Shown: positions 36,769-49,098 of the stretch, piece by piece
How the letters are laid out: each line of letters begins with the position of its first letter
Numbering within the stretch: position 1 is the first letter of the stretch
NCBI GenBank assembly: GCA_019914995.1
Contig: CM034132.1
Coordinates: 8,240,662-8,304,661, forward strand
Direction: 5' to 3'
Length of the DNA: 64,000 nt
Origin: Acanthochlamys bracteata
Taxonomy: Eukaryota; Streptophyta; Magnoliopsida; Pandanales; Velloziaceae
Translations under genes and position numbers: made by a program
The notes under the pieces: model-generated
Databases searched by the model: none
The model's input: only the letters and a program-made list of their open reading frames with translations
What the model was told of the DNA's origin: nothing

Positions 36769-39438
36769 TGTTGATTCTCCTACAGGATCAACTAAAGAGG
36801 GGAGGAGTGAATTGAGTTTGTAGACGGGTCTCCACAGTAAAAGTGTTGGCCAACCTCTTACGGGTTAACATCTTCCACTTATAAGTATATACCCATTCCA
36901 TCACCCAGCCAATATGGGACTATTAAGAAGCATAAACTGTTAAGCCCACCAATTCAGAGTCCACTTGGGCCAATCCAAGGCGAGTTGCTGGCCCACCTCT
37001 AAGTTAACTAATCCGTCTTTCACTCGAACCTATCAAACCCACACGCTACTAACTCGAATCTAACATAACTTGGAGGCCCAACAATCTCCCCCTCAGCAAC
37101 ACGCCAGGTGGCTCCATCCCATCGGGCTCTGATACTAATTATAGAATTCGGGTCCCCACATTAAACGGATTGGCCAAATTTTTACGGGTTAGTATCTATC
37201 ATTTATAAGCACATACCCATTCTATCATCCAGCCAATGTGGAAATATTAAAGAGCGTGGGCTATTAAGCCCACCAAGCTAGGGTCAAGTTGGTCCAACCC
37301 AAAACGAGTTTCTAACCCACCTCCAAGTTAACTAGCATGTCTTTCACTCGGACCCATCAAGCCCACACGCTACTAACTCGTCTCTAGTTAGACTTGGAGG
37401 CCCAACAGAGTTGATAAATAAAAATTTTCGTAAAAAAAATATTACTAAAGACAGCAGGTTTTCAGCGGCTGTGAGTAAGTTTGTATCCTACAGATAGAGA
37501 CAGTCACAATATATATATTTGTTATGATTATCTATGTTAAGGTTAGAGTACTCAGAGAATTTACGTGGTTCTGCAACTCATTTGCCTACATCCACGGATG
37601 CTCTATCATAAGAGCCAAAGTTTCACTAGACTTTTAACAAGTTACACAAAACAAGAGTAAAGTGCTTCACCAAACACACTTATTCTTAAGGATTTTTTCG
37701 CCAAGACAACCCTTCCAACCTACTGAACAAGCTAACCCCCCTAGCTGATAATCTAGCCTTGTTACAAAGTCTAAGAACTTTCTCCAAACTCCAACCAAAC
37801 TCTTTTACCAAGTGCACGTAGCACTCTAACAAATGTTTACAAGTGACTTAGAAAAGCAGGTTTGAGCACATGATCTATTGAGTAATTTTAAAATTTTCAA
37901 TTGAGAAGATCAAACTTATTGCTGAGAATGATGCTCATTAAGTGATCGGCAGCAAGATAAGTTTCTTTTTCTTGAGAGAGATGAGTTGATGTAGTGTAAT
38001 CTTATTGTTGAATTTTTGCTCGTTGGGTGTTTCTCTGTCTCGCTTTGTCTCTATTCTTCAGTTTCTCTTCTTACAGAATTTTTTGTTCTTACAAGTAGGT
38101 AGTTCTTCCCGTTAGAAAAATATTTTCGTTGGTGCGCAGTGGCAGATTCATAAGGTAGAGATGAATATTGTATTCAGTGGTCAATCAGCTACCTCAAATT
38201 TTGTTTTAGCTAAACTGGTGCAAATCTATTATTAGCAATAAATGCACCGAAGGAAGTAATTCAAAAACTCCCGCCTACAGTCTTGAGTTGTTTCCGTTGA
38301 GTTGTATTTTGTAAGTTTCTCTAGCTGAGTTGGTTTCTATTGATTTGTTATTTCTTGTTAAGTTGACTACTTCAAGTGAGGTGGACTCCAATAGCATGAC
38401 TCTGCTTCGTTGCTTCCTACTGTGTCCAGCAGGTCTCCATAACCATCTAGCAATCTCTATACGTCAACTTATTCTTCAGCGATGTGGTGGCTCAGTATAG
38501 CTCAATTCTGTGATAGTAATAAGATAGTTGATTTGTTGTGTAATATCACCTTATAATTAGATTCGTGATTTTTCTTAGTGGAAAATCAAAATCAGCATGT
38601 TGAAGCATTTCTGCATTATCAGCAAGACATGATTTTGATGATATTTTGCACTATGTTGTTTGTCTTCTCTTGTTATTTTATGATTCTTGATATGAACCTG
38701 TAGCTGATATGTTTTCAGTGAGTTTTCAAGATTTTGCTTCAAATGGATGACAAATTCTTAATTGAATTATATCTGAAAAATTGTTCAATCAATGTCTGAT
38801 TTTGCTCCCTATTTACTGAATTTTCATCTATCATTGTACGATTTTTCTAAATTTATGTTGATCGTAATTTGATGTGTTATTCATTCAATCTTATAGTGTG
38901 TATGATGGTCTCTCTCTAATGAAAAGTGAAGCACAAATGGAATCGTCATCATTTTGGAAATTACTTCTGAGGAGTGAATGATTATTACGATTTTCGGATT
39001 CTTCTCTTTCCAGTAAGCAGCAGCGAAATAGCTGGCCATCGAGTCCTCTATTTTCTGTTCTTCTATGTTTGCAATGCTCTGTTATTGCTCTTGTCTGTTT
39101 GAGATGCTCTGTTTGTGATTCTCCGTTTTATTCATGTAGCAGCAATTAGGCAGCTAGCTGGCTGCTTAGTGGCTGAAGTTTGTATTCCTTTATCTGTGCT
39201 CTATTTTCTGGTTACTGTTCATTCCCATCTGAGGTAATTTCATATATAGATAGCAAGCAGGTAACTGGCTGTCAGACGCCTTTCTGTAGAAGTATTATAT
39301 AAGGCTTGTTGTTTGACAGGTGAACGGTAAATCTTGTTATTAATTTTTTGAACTTGATTCAAGTCATTAATTTACCCTAATTCATAAACTATAATTCTTA
39401 ATCATTGTATCATCAAAATCAACCTTGACGTTCCAACA
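36769..39438 (-). mobile_element. Antisense SIRE-like solo LTR inserted in the type B P450
   Basis: The ends are reverse complements of the SIRE LTR ends (left TGTTGATTCTCCTACAGG; right ATCAAAATCAACCTTGACG...CCAACA), flanked by GTCAT on both sides. There is one LTR only, about 2.08 kb after removing the TRIM inside it, so longer than the 1.63-kb LTR at 14561 and from a diverged subfamily. The unit 2 paralogue near 62570 has the uninterrupted target. Confidence 0.8.
36819..37407 (-). mobile_element. TRIM (miniature LTR retrotransposon), 589 bp
   Basis: Direct terminal repeats of ~265 bp (36819-37083 and about 37142-37407) flank an internal part of only ~58 bp. On the minus strand that part reads a primer-binding-like TAGTATCAGAGCCC, then a polypurine tract GAGGGGGAGA directly before the next TGTTGGGCC. 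GAGTT lies on both sides (36814-36818, 37408-37412). No coding capacity. It looks structurally whole. The LTRs differ at many positions by eye (perhaps 15%), so the insertion is not recent. Confidence 0.85.
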
Positions 39439-39667
39439 GTCATGAGTCTTCATGACTTATTCAGCAAGTTCAGCAGAGAAGATAACGATGGTAGGGACGC
39501 GGCTAAAGTGTAAGAGCATCAACGGTCCGTATTTGTCCGCGAGTGATTTCAAGGAGCAGTGCGGTAAGTTGCCTAACTGGTGCAGGTTGCCAATTACCGG
39601 AAGCTTCGGAATGATGGTGGTGACCTTTTGTTCTTGTTTTCTGATGAATGTATTCATGCCAAGTACA

Positions 39668-40207
39668 ATATGATTGTTGAGATGGTTAGAAGGGGAAGAA
39701 CGTAAGATCTCAACAGTTCCATTTTTTTGTTTCTATTATGAGCAAGTCTTGTGGATAAGGCCATGGATATACATGAAATTTGTGGTAGCTGGGGCATTTG
39801 GAAGTGTTTATAAAATAGAGCTTTTCTGAAATATAAATTTTTTTTTATTTTTTAAAAAACGAGTTCTATTTTTTTTATCTCAAAAAAATAATAAAAATAT
39901 GCAATAAAAAGATATCACTACGTAGAATTTTTCTATAATTTTTAAATTTTTAAATAAATTTCTACATACTTATAAAATATGTATTGAAAAGCGTAAAATG
40001 GAAATTGAAAAGTTGCTTATTAGGAATGCTCAACCAAACGGGGCATAACCGACACGAAGGGGAAGTTTAATGTTGCGTTTCAAACTAGAAGAGCATCTTT
40101 TGGGGAAAATTTTTGTCAAAAAGCGCTCAACATCTTCGTTTTGTAGTACTTCTGGATATATTTGAAGAGATCGGGTTAGAAATTTGGATGCAACTTTGTA
40201 AGGATTC
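39668..40207. other. 5' flank of type B copy 1
   Basis: Matches 63565-63855 in unit 2, apart from the MITE at 39791-40044. Non-coding, probably the old promoter region of the type B gene. Confidence 0.6.
39791..40044. mobile_element. Harbinger-related MITE, 254 bp
   Basis: Left end GGGGCATTTGG; right end read inward GCCCCGTTTGG. AT-rich, non-coding, and absent from the paralogous flank at about 63685. Its first ~60 bp resemble the left end of the Harbinger element at 49236, so it is probably a deletion derivative of that family. No clean target duplication seen. Confidence 0.6.
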
Positions 40208-43200
40208 TGTTAGATATTGTAAAGCACTATATAAATTAGTGGTTAACAAATTAATATGCATTCATATTGGAATACTAAAGGATTAAGGAAGATAAAATAC
40301 CACACATGAAGTTGGAAGGTTAAAGAAGTTGAAGCATCTAATCGAAGATGGAAAGGCAAAGGACTCATTTAGTGGGAAGATTTGGAAATTCAAGAGTTTT
40401 TTTGGCACACTATATATATGGGTAAGAAGTACTTATTTGAAGCATCAATCACACCATTCACAACATCAAGTGTGAGAAATAGAAGTTCCACTTAAAGTAT
40501 AATATAAGAGTTTGTAATTGCTTTGAGTTAGTGATTTCCTTGAAAGCTAGTTTGCCTTTCCTTGGGGTTTTTCTCATTTTTCCCTACGTAATTCTCTTGT
40601 CTTTGTGTTTGTTTTGCTCTTTTCTTAATTCTTATATTAGTTACGCAAGATCCTTTAGTTGTTTGTATTTTCGCTGCGTCTATCGCCAACCGAACACACT
40701 AGCGATTTCTAAGAAGTGGCATCAGAGCCACAGGTTTGTTACGATGGCTAGCAAGTACGAGATTGAGAAGTTCAATGGGATCAACTACATATTGTGGAGA
40801 GCAAGGATATTGGCGGTTCTTGCAAAGAAGAACTGTTTGGGAGCATTAGAGAATCGGCCAAGTGATCTTTCGGAGAAAAGATGGCAGAAGATTGAGCGAA
40901 ATGCTTTGGCACACATTAATCTTACCTTGGCCGATGATATCTTGGTGAGTGTACTGGAAAAGAAGACCGCAAAGGAGGTATGGGAGAAGCTGGAAAAGAC
41001 TTAATAAGAAAGATGTATTCTCTACGCATGTTGGACTCACGCTTCTGCTTCAGGGCACTTGGGTTCATTGGAGGCTTTATTTTCTCAATTGACAACGTTG
41101 GGAAAGAAGATAGAGACCAATGAACGTGCCTTGATCCTTCTACAAAGCCTTCCCGATTCCTATGATCAGGTAGTGATCAATTTCACTAGTACGACTGATA
41201 TAGATTCTCTTGTTTATGAAGAGGTAGCAGCAGCTGTTCTTGAGTAAGAAGGTCACCGCAAACGCAAATAAGAAATTGTACCTGGTGGACACCAAGCGGA
41301 AGCCTTATTGATTGCACAAGATAGCTTAGGTAAGAAACGGAAATTCAATAATGGCTCTGGATAGAAGAAAAATAAGCGGCAGGTGAAGTGTTATGCCTGT
41401 GGAAAGCTTGGATATTTCAAAAGAGAATGTAAGACCATGACAATAAGGTTAGAGGTACGGATCCCTCGAAGTCCCTTGCTTGTGTGGCGTACAACTCTGA
41501 TGATGGTAAGGCTCTAGGAGAGAGACGGTGGTTGCGTTCAAACTCTCAGATGACTGGATCTTGGACTCGGGAGCATCTTAGCACATGACTTCTAGAAGAG
41601 ATTTGTTTCATCACTATAAAGTTATTTCTAGAAGTTCCGTGCGGATGGGAAATGGTCAAGTCTTTGAAGTTGTTGAAGTCGGTTCCATCAAGCTTAGAGC
41701 AAATGATGAAAATGTATGCATCATCAGTAGGTACGTGATGTACTTGACTTACAAAGAATTTATTATCTTTAGGACAACTGGATAACCTAGGCTGCAAGAT
41801 TCGTGTTGGAAACGGGATTATGGACGTCATTAAAAACGGGCAGAAGATCTTAGAAGCTGAAAAGATTGACTCAAACTTATATAAGGTGCGTGGGGTGACA
41901 CTGACGCATGGAGAAGCTTGTCTTACATCAAGCAACATTGAGGATATCACGCGAGTATGGCACCTGAAATTAGGGCATATCTTGGAACGTGGTTTGAAGA
42001 TCCTCAGTGATCGGAAGCTTCTGCCAGGATTATCTGACGTAAAGTTACCATTCTGATAGGAATGTGTTATTGGTAAGCAGCATCGGGCAAAATTTGGGAG
42101 ATCAATTTTTAGAGTCAAAGACAAATTTGATTTGGTTCACTCGGATGTGTGGGAGTCACCGCAACCATCTTTTGGTAGTGCTAAATATTTTGTTTCATTA
42201 ATTGATGATTTTTTCAGGAGAAGTTGGGTGTTTTCAATCCGAAGAAAGTCGAAGTTTTTGAGGTATTCAAATTCTTCAAAGCCTGGGTGGAACTTGATTC
42301 TAGCAGTATGATCAAGGGCCTTAAATCAGACAATGGTGGAGAATACAACAGTGCGGAGTTTGTTACATGCCTCAGCAGATTAGAGTAGCTGAATGATTCA
42401 ATCGAACACTATCTGAGCGGATACGTGCTATGATACAATGGGCTGGTCTGCCACATAGTTTTTGGGCAGAAGCAATCAATACTGCTTGCTATGTGTTGAA
42501 TCGTATTCCTTCTACTGCCATTGATTTAAAAATTCCAATAGAATTGTGGACTGGTGCCACTGTTGATTATTCTGGTCTGTATATTTTTTATTATCCGGTG
42601 TATGTGATGTATAATGCCCAGTAAAGAACCAAACTGGATCCAAAATCCAGAAGATGACTATTCTTGGAATATGCTGAAAATATTTTGGGGTATCATTTAT
42701 GGAATCCCACTGCCCATAAAGTTATCTTCAATAGGGATGTCATCTTTGTGGAGGACCAACTGGAAAGAATGACTGATGGTGATGATGCAAGGGAGAATGA
42801 TGCATCACTCCCAGTGATGACCACATCGGTACTGGAGGAGAATGACGAAAAAGACGATCCAAATCTGGAGCTTATACTAGCGGATGAGCACATAGAAGAG
42901 GATATAGTTCACAGGCATACGCCCCTTAGGCGTTCAACTCGCAAGAGAAAAACACCTGAGATGTATGAGTACTATTTTATAGAGTCACCTCAATCTGTAT
43001 ATTGCTTATTCATAAAGAAAGGAGAGCCATTTTCTCTCAAAGAAGCGTTGGAGAGTTCAGATGCGTCTCTGTGGATGGAAGCTATGCAAGAAGAATTTGA
43101 GGCGCTTTATAAAAATAAAATATGAGAGCTGGTACCTCTGCCTCAAGGCCGTAAGGCTATTGAAAATAAATGGGTCTACAAGATCAAGCGAGACAGCAAT

Positions 43201-45316
43201 GATCAAGTAGAACGGTATCGTGCTCGGCTGGTGGTGAAAGGCTACACATAAAAGGAAGGAATCGATTTTGATGAAATCTTCTCTCCAGTGGTACGTTTAA
43301 CAACTATTCGTGTGGTCTTAGCATTGTGTGTATCATCGGATCTCCATCTTGAACAGCTCGATGTGAAGACGGCGTTCTTGTATGGAAAGCTCGAAGAGGG
43401 GATATATATTATCCAGCCAGAAGGCTTTGCCGTTAAAGACAGGGAGGATCTGGTTTGTCGGTTTGCCAAATCTCTTTATGGGTTTAAATAAGCACCGCGG
43501 TGTTGGTATAACAGATTTGATTCTTGTATCGGGAGCCTTGGATACAGCAAGTTTGTCTCAGACTTTTGTGTGTACATCAACAGATTTGAGAGAGGTGAAT
43601 TTGTCATCTTTCTGCTGTATGTGGATGATATGCTTGTAGCAGGTCCAAAAATGGATCATATCTAACAATTGAAGGCTCAACTGGCTAGTGAATTCGATAC
43701 CAAGGACTTGGGGCCGGCAAACAGAATCTTAAGGATGCAGATATGGCGAGATAGAGGCAATAGAGAGATTCGGCTGTCTCAGTCTAGCTATTTAAGAAAA
43801 GTATTGGAGCGGTTCAACATGTATGATGGTAAGCCGATGTCTACCCCACTCTCTATTAGTCTCAAACTACTCTCTTTGTTATCCCCTAGCCAGGAGTAAG
43901 AGATGATGGAGATGTCTCGGATACCATATGCATCAGCAGTGGAAAACCTAATCTTTGCCATAATTTGCATTCGGCCTGACATTGCACATGTAGTGGGAGT
44001 GGTAAGTAGATTCATGGCATATCCTGACATTGAGCATTGGAAGGCGGTAAAGAGAATCTTTCGGTATATGAAAGGAATCTTAAATGCTGTATTGTGTTAC
44101 AGAGGATCTGATTTTGTTGTCAAAAGATTTATTGATGCAGACTACGCAGGTGATTTGGATAGGAGAAAATCTACATCTGGTTATGTGTTTATTCTTGCAG
44201 GTGGTGTTGTCGGTTATTGTTCTAAACTGCAGTCCGTGATACCTCTGTCTACAACGGAAGCTGAGTATATGGCAGCAACACAGACATGGAAGGAAGGGGT
44301 TTGGATGAAGAGACTGTTGGAAGAACTTGAGCAAAAACATGAGACTCTATCTCTGTTTTGTGATAGCCTAAGTGCATTGCATCTTACAAAAAATCCAGCA
44401 CTTTAATCCAGAACAAAACATATAGATATTCAATATCATTACGTACGGGAGGTGGTTTCCAGTGGGAGTATTGATATGTTTAAGATTCCTACCAAAGGGA
44501 GCCCTACGGATGCCTTACTTAAGGTGGTAACCCTTTACAAATTTTTATTTTGTAAATCTCTATATGGAATTACAATGGAGAACAGCATTAGATGTGACAA
44601 GAAAGCCGAAAGAAATTTATTTCAAGATACCAATGGAACCGAAGGAAGATACACAACGGTATGAGGTAAAGAAAATCAGCTAGCATGCGTGCTGCTCTGC
44701 TCCTCTCAATCGTATCTATTTTCAGTGTCATTGAATTTTGACACTAACGTATCAGTTTCTTATTATTTTTGAATTACAATTTACAAAGTATTTTTAAGTG
44801 GAAGATTTGTTAGATATTGTAAGCCACTATATAAATTAGTGGTTAACAAATTAAATATGCATTCATGTTGGAATACTAAAGGATTAAGGAAGATAAAACG
44901 CCACCCATAAAGTTGAAAGGTTAAAGAAGTTGAAGTATCTAATGGAAGATGGAAAGCCAAAGGACTCAATTAGTGGGAAGATTTGAAAATTCAGGAGTCT
45001 TTTTGGCACACTACATATATGGGTAAGAAGTACTTGTTTGAAGCATCAATCACAACATTCACAACATCAAGTGTGAGAAATAGAAGTTTTACTTAAAGTG
45101 TAATACAAGAGTTTGTAATTGTTTTGAATTAGTGATTTCCTTTAAGGCTAGTTTGTCTTTCCGTGGAATTTTTTTTATTTTTTCCCACATAATTCTCTTG
45201 TCTTTATGTTTGTTTTTCTTTTTTGTCAATTCTAATATTGCTTACGCAAGATCCTTTAGTGTGTTTATATTTTCGCTGCGTTTATCGACAACCGAACACG
45301 CTAGCTATTTTTAACA
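40208..45316 (+). mobile_element. Ty1/copia (TNT1/Tork-like), broken, 5.1 kb
   Basis: LTRs 40208-40714 (507 bp) and 44808-45316 (509 bp) begin TGTTAGATATTGTAA and are flanked by GATTC (40203-40207, 45317-45321). The primer-binding site TGGCATCAGAGCC is at 40717. The LTRs match at about 90% by eye, so this is older than the SIRE copy. Gag and pol are all present in order, with many breaks. The uninterrupted target is at about 63852-63862 in unit 2. Confidence 0.88.
40744..44460 (+). mobile_element. gag-pol remnant of the 40208 copia
   Basis: Recognisable blocks: gag start MASKYEIEKFNG, a zinc-knuckle-like C-Y-A-C-G-K segment near 41.39 kb, protease and integrase blocks, reverse transcriptase (QLDVKTAFLYG near 43.35 kb) and RNase H (DADYAGD, STTEAEYMAA). 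A fossil with roughly ten or more breaks. Confidence 0.8.
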
Positions 45317-46397
45317 GATTCTGGATCTCTTGATTCCATGAATTCTGAATATCTTGTTTCCATGATCTTATAAGAGCTATAATAACATGAATGAACGCAA
45401 CATTCGAAGTCAACGACGTCATGAACAACTTGAACTAAATTTAGATATACCTGTTGGTTTTGGACCAGAAGCATTTTGTTTTCCTGAATCATATGAAAGT
45501 GAAAAACGCTCACGTAGCAGTAGTAAGATGCCATATAAAACTTAAAGGGAGCAAGAACTTTGTAGTATGGCTACTGTTATACTCGCCCAATTCGAAGACA
45601 AAATCCCCATTCCAGTCATGGGAAAATTTCCCCACACCATTCTCTTTTAGAGCAGGTACCGTATCAGGTATAGTTGCATCTCTAGATGTACCAAAGGTAT
45701 TATCGTGGTAGTGGATATCTGCCATCAACAAAAAGCAGTACAAGCTAGTGGATGAAAAGAGCTATTGAATTATAGAACATGCCAGGTTGAGTCTCTACAG
45801 GACCTAGTTCTCATTGAAAATTAATAGCCTCATGAGCTAGTTCCACAATTCTTGAAGGTATGCTCAAGCTCAACTGAGGCAGTTTGCTAAAAACCATTTC
45901 ATTCAAGAATCAAGATAGTCTACAGAACATATGCTTTTAACAAACCAATGGATCAGATGAATTCAAGACAAGTTACAAACAGCCTTTATCATCATAGCGG
46001 AAAATAGAAAGCATAATAAAACAAGCTGCTTATCCAAATTGAAGACATTTTTTAAAGAATTAAACCCACAAATACGACAATGTTATCCAATATGCAGAAC
46101 TTTGAAACGTAAACTCAAATTTTAGAATATCACCAGAGTCAAAACTTTGTAATTGATTTGACGCTACTTTGTAGCGACAACGTAGATTATAAGAATATAT
46201 TCCACAAAATCAGTAAGAGGAGAATTCACCTGTATTGCTGAACATTGCTGGTAACAAAGAGGAAAAGCAGTCATTCTTCCATTGATCCAACTTTCACTTG
46301 CAAGAAAAAGTGGGGTAGTTCAGCAACTTCTGAGTAACAAGTACTTGCTCAATCTAATTCGGTATATGAACTTCTGTTTAGATCTTCTACTATTTAC
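45317..46397 (+). other. Flank shared with the right edge of the window; coding-like traces
   Basis: The first ~150 bp match 63852-64000. On the plus strand, about 45390-45540 reads smoothly (MNERNIRSQRRHEQ, then VGFGPEAFCFPESYESEK). Similar-quality stretches follow to about 45830 in the same frame, interrupted by stops. It may be a decayed exon of an unrelated host gene; I do not recognise it. The rest to 46397 shows nothing. Confidence 0.35.
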
Positions 46398-47670
46398 TGA
46401 TAATGTGTAATGATATATATTTATTATATCTTATTGTTATAATAAAATTAAATTTTTATTAAAATTCTATTCATAATATGAATTAATTTATTTTATTTTA
46501 TTTTGTGAAGTATAGGTGAATAAAGAAGCAAATTATTGAAGGAATAAAATAAAAGAGCTAATCATGGAAGGAAATATCAATCGGCGCTTCTCATTGATGC
46601 ATTTGACCAATCTAATCTAAATTAAAGATTTAGCATCAAATATAGCAACAAATCTATATCAAACCTAATCCGAAGATCCTGAAGATATCTTTTGCCTAAT
46701 TTTATGGAAGAAAGTTCTATTATAAAAAGAGATGAATGGAGAGTCAAGAGGAGCATCGAAGGAGCAACGAAGAGCCATCGAAAAAGCCGACGGAAACCTT
46801 AGAGAGAGCCGACGGAAGACAAAAGGAAGATAAAATTAGAGACGAAAAATTCTTCAGATTTGTTTTCTTCTCTTTTTCTCATGTTTTATTTTTCATACGA
46901 TATTATTGTGTGTAATATTAATATGAGTAGGTAAATTCTCTAAACTGGAGTTAGAATGAAACTCTAATAAATATAATTTATTTCTTAAATATTTGTGGTG
47001 TATGGATTGTTGATTGTATGTGAATTGTTAATTTTTATTTGAAAGGATATTTAGATGTTAAATTTGCATGCATGATTGGCATTGAGTTTGATTTCTAAAT
47101 TATTATATTAATTATGTTTGCAAGAACCAATCGGAGCATAATTTATGAATTACAGGATTAATAATTGTAGTTAATATTTACTGGACTAAAGTGAATGTAA
47201 CTACATGATTATGATTTCGTAGAACCTAATGCATTATTAGTAATTTCTAAATAAGGAGTTAGAATATCACTAGCGATAGGTGATTTTATACTAGACCAAA
47301 GTTAAATTCATAATTAAAAATCGTATCTAAGAACTGGACCAAGGTGTTAAATACAAGATCTTCACAATCATCATAATCTATTATCATATTTATTTAAAGA
47401 TTAAATTAGAGGCATTAGTGGTGGATTCTAAAATTTCAGTTGTTTGAATACATGTTTTCTCGATCCGCACGTTATTTTCTGTTCTTAGCTCTCGTACACT
47501 TTTGATTCGCTTTCACAAACACAACTTTTGTTACTAAAAATTTGAATTAGAGTTAACAACAATCTATATGGAACAAACTCGTTATCTGCTATAAAGTAGA
47601 CGACAACCGTGCACTTGCGGGATAGATTAGGATAGAATCACTGAGTTTTTCTTAATTGGTTTTATCTACA
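46398..47670 (-). repeat. LTR-like copy related to the solo LTR at 27225
   Basis: On the minus strand it starts TGTAGATAAAACCAATTAAG and shares the CAAGTGCACGGTTGTCG block and gross layout with 27225-28606. No internal retroelement DNA and no clear target duplication. Strongly diverged. Confidence 0.6.
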
Positions 47671-47950
47671 TCACTTATTAAAGATTTAGTGAAGGTTTGA
47701 TTTTTGTGATAGAACATCCGTAGATGTAGGCAAAAAAGTTTTGCCGAATCATGTGAAATACTCCAAATACTATCTTCTTTACTTAAATCACCAAATACTT
47801 TAATACTTACTATCTGTAGGTTACATAACTGATTCCAGCCGGCTGTAAGATTACTGTCTGAAAGATCATTAAGCTTCACAAAAATTTTTATTTATTGATT
47901 AACTCAATTTACCTCTCCTCTTTTAAATTAATCTTGCATGAGATTTAACA
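47671..47950 (+). repeat. 3' portion of a SIRE-like LTR
   Basis: Matches the last ~280 bp of the SIRE LTR (compare 15920-16192), including the 'ttttgccgaa' and terminal 'aatcttgca' blocks. It abuts the type A pseudogene inside what was its intron. Confidence 0.7.
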
Positions 47951-48945
47951 GTTCACTAGTAAAAATTAGAGTTACATGTAAAGATAAAGAAAGGAATTAA
48001 CGATCTTACGTGTACGATAGACTTGATGGGTTCGGCGCTCAAACGGACACTACCGCCAGTGTTGTCTACTTTTGTTTAAAAAGAGAAGAAAATCAGCGAA
48101 GCTGGTTGATTCTTTAGAAACAGAGCCATTTGACTTCTCCTTTACAAAATCATCGTCTAGAACCTTGAATGTGTTTATCCAGCTTCTGGTAGAGATTCTT
48201 AGCCTTCTCTTCGAGTCCAGCAATCTTATCAATCCATCCTAACCACGGAAAGACCTCTGAGATAAAATACTTGGCGAGCATCTGCACCAACTCATCCAAC
48301 AACTTCTTAAAGCACCGTCGTTGGCTTGAGCATTTTTCCTCTCAAACGTGGACCTACTAACCGTGTTGTACACAAGGCTGCTGAGCAACTCAGTCAAGTT
48401 CACTACAGACTCCTTCGAAGCACGGATCTTTGGGACCATGGCGACAACTTCTTCATCCCTCACTGTGCTAAAAGACTGCACCTGCTTAGCGCTTAGCAGA
48501 TGGACAACACAAATCTTTTTGACGTTCCGCCAGTACTCACCATAAGGAGCATGTCCAAAGCTATTGCTGCCAAGGAGTAACTGGGCCATTTTCATCGGCG
48601 GACGACACGCTACGATATGGTCATATGTTTTCAGGACATCTTCAGCAAGCTTAGAGGAGGAGACCACAACAGTTGGGAGACTGCCAAAATGCATTAAGTA
48701 TTATTGGACCGTACTTGTCCGAAGGAGCTACAAGAGATCTGTGCTGCAGGGAGCCAATCTGATGAAGGTTACCGATTATGGGAAGTGTCGGCGGGGAAGG
48801 AGGCAAATTAGGGTTTTTGGTGTACTTAGGCGTTTTCTTCCAAATGGAGAAAAAGCATGACCATGAACATGGAGAGTGCAAGAAATGTTGAGTTGTGCAA
48901 AGGCCATTAAAGCCATTCGTGAAGGTTATTAGTTAAAGAGACCAT
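47951..48945 (-). pseudogene. Cytochrome P450 type A copy 2, exon 1 only
   Basis: Minus-strand homologue of exon 1 of the intact type A genes, from [12 protein letters not shown] to the conserved GT donor at 48009-48008. It keeps [32 protein letters not shown] and FVKEKSNGSVSKEST. It carries a nonsense change near the N-terminus (a Gln codon of the intact copies is TAA here, followed by W-P) and frameshifts near 48.69, 48.30 and 48.06-48.15 kb. Exon 2 is missing: the intron runs into a SIRE-like LTR piece at 47950. The promoter region with TATA box (49003-49010) and ACGT block (49081-49098) survives. Closer to the copy at 53254 than to that at 10461. Confidence 0.88.
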
Positions 48946-49002
48946 CTTCTGTAGATGTTATACTATGAGTAGGACTGTTTCGTATGAACTACTAACTTGT
49001 GG

Positions 49003-49010
49003 CTTATATA
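49003..49010 (-). promoter_or_regulatory. TATA box remnant of the type A pseudogene
   Basis: TATATAAG in the same context as before the intact copies (12149-12156, 54943-54950). Confidence 0.45.
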
Positions 49011-49080
49011 GTGTAGTTCCGAGAAAATTTCTCCAATAAATTGTGGCTTGTATAATTTCCAACTAGTTAGGACGTGTGTT

Positions 49081-49098
49081 ACCGACGTCGTTTGAAAT
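49081..49098 (-). promoter_or_regulatory. Conserved ACGT-core block upstream of the type A pseudogene
   Basis: Identical over 18 bp to the block at 55022-55039 and one base off that at 12223-12240. Confidence 0.35.

Larger units (their letters stand above)
35475..39667 (-). pseudogene. Cytochrome P450 type B copy 1, broken and split by a solo LTR
   Basis: Minus-strand CYP71-family remnants in correct order. The N-terminal hinge [15 protein letters not shown] and [18 protein letters not shown] are at 39444-39667. After the inserted solo LTR (36769-39438) come EEWRQIRRIC (helix C) and IPWIGWIDRVSG. The usual intron lies near 36.1 kb, followed by AVGTDTVSTV (I-helix), KEVMRLH (ExxR) and [10 protein letters not shown]-like haem loop traces near 35.65 kb. 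The frame shifts several times, for example after the I-helix exon's NAC stretch and in the haem region, so no full product is possible. GTCAT flanks the insertion (36764-36768, 39439-39443). Its paralogue is at 61290-62794. Divergent enough from type A to be another CYP71 subfamily. Confidence 0.85.

Noticed and set aside
37081-37140. Possible simple tandem duplication of a 290-bp unit
   Set aside because: The spacer carries a primer-binding-like site and a purine tract, and GAGTT flanks the whole, so a TRIM fits better.
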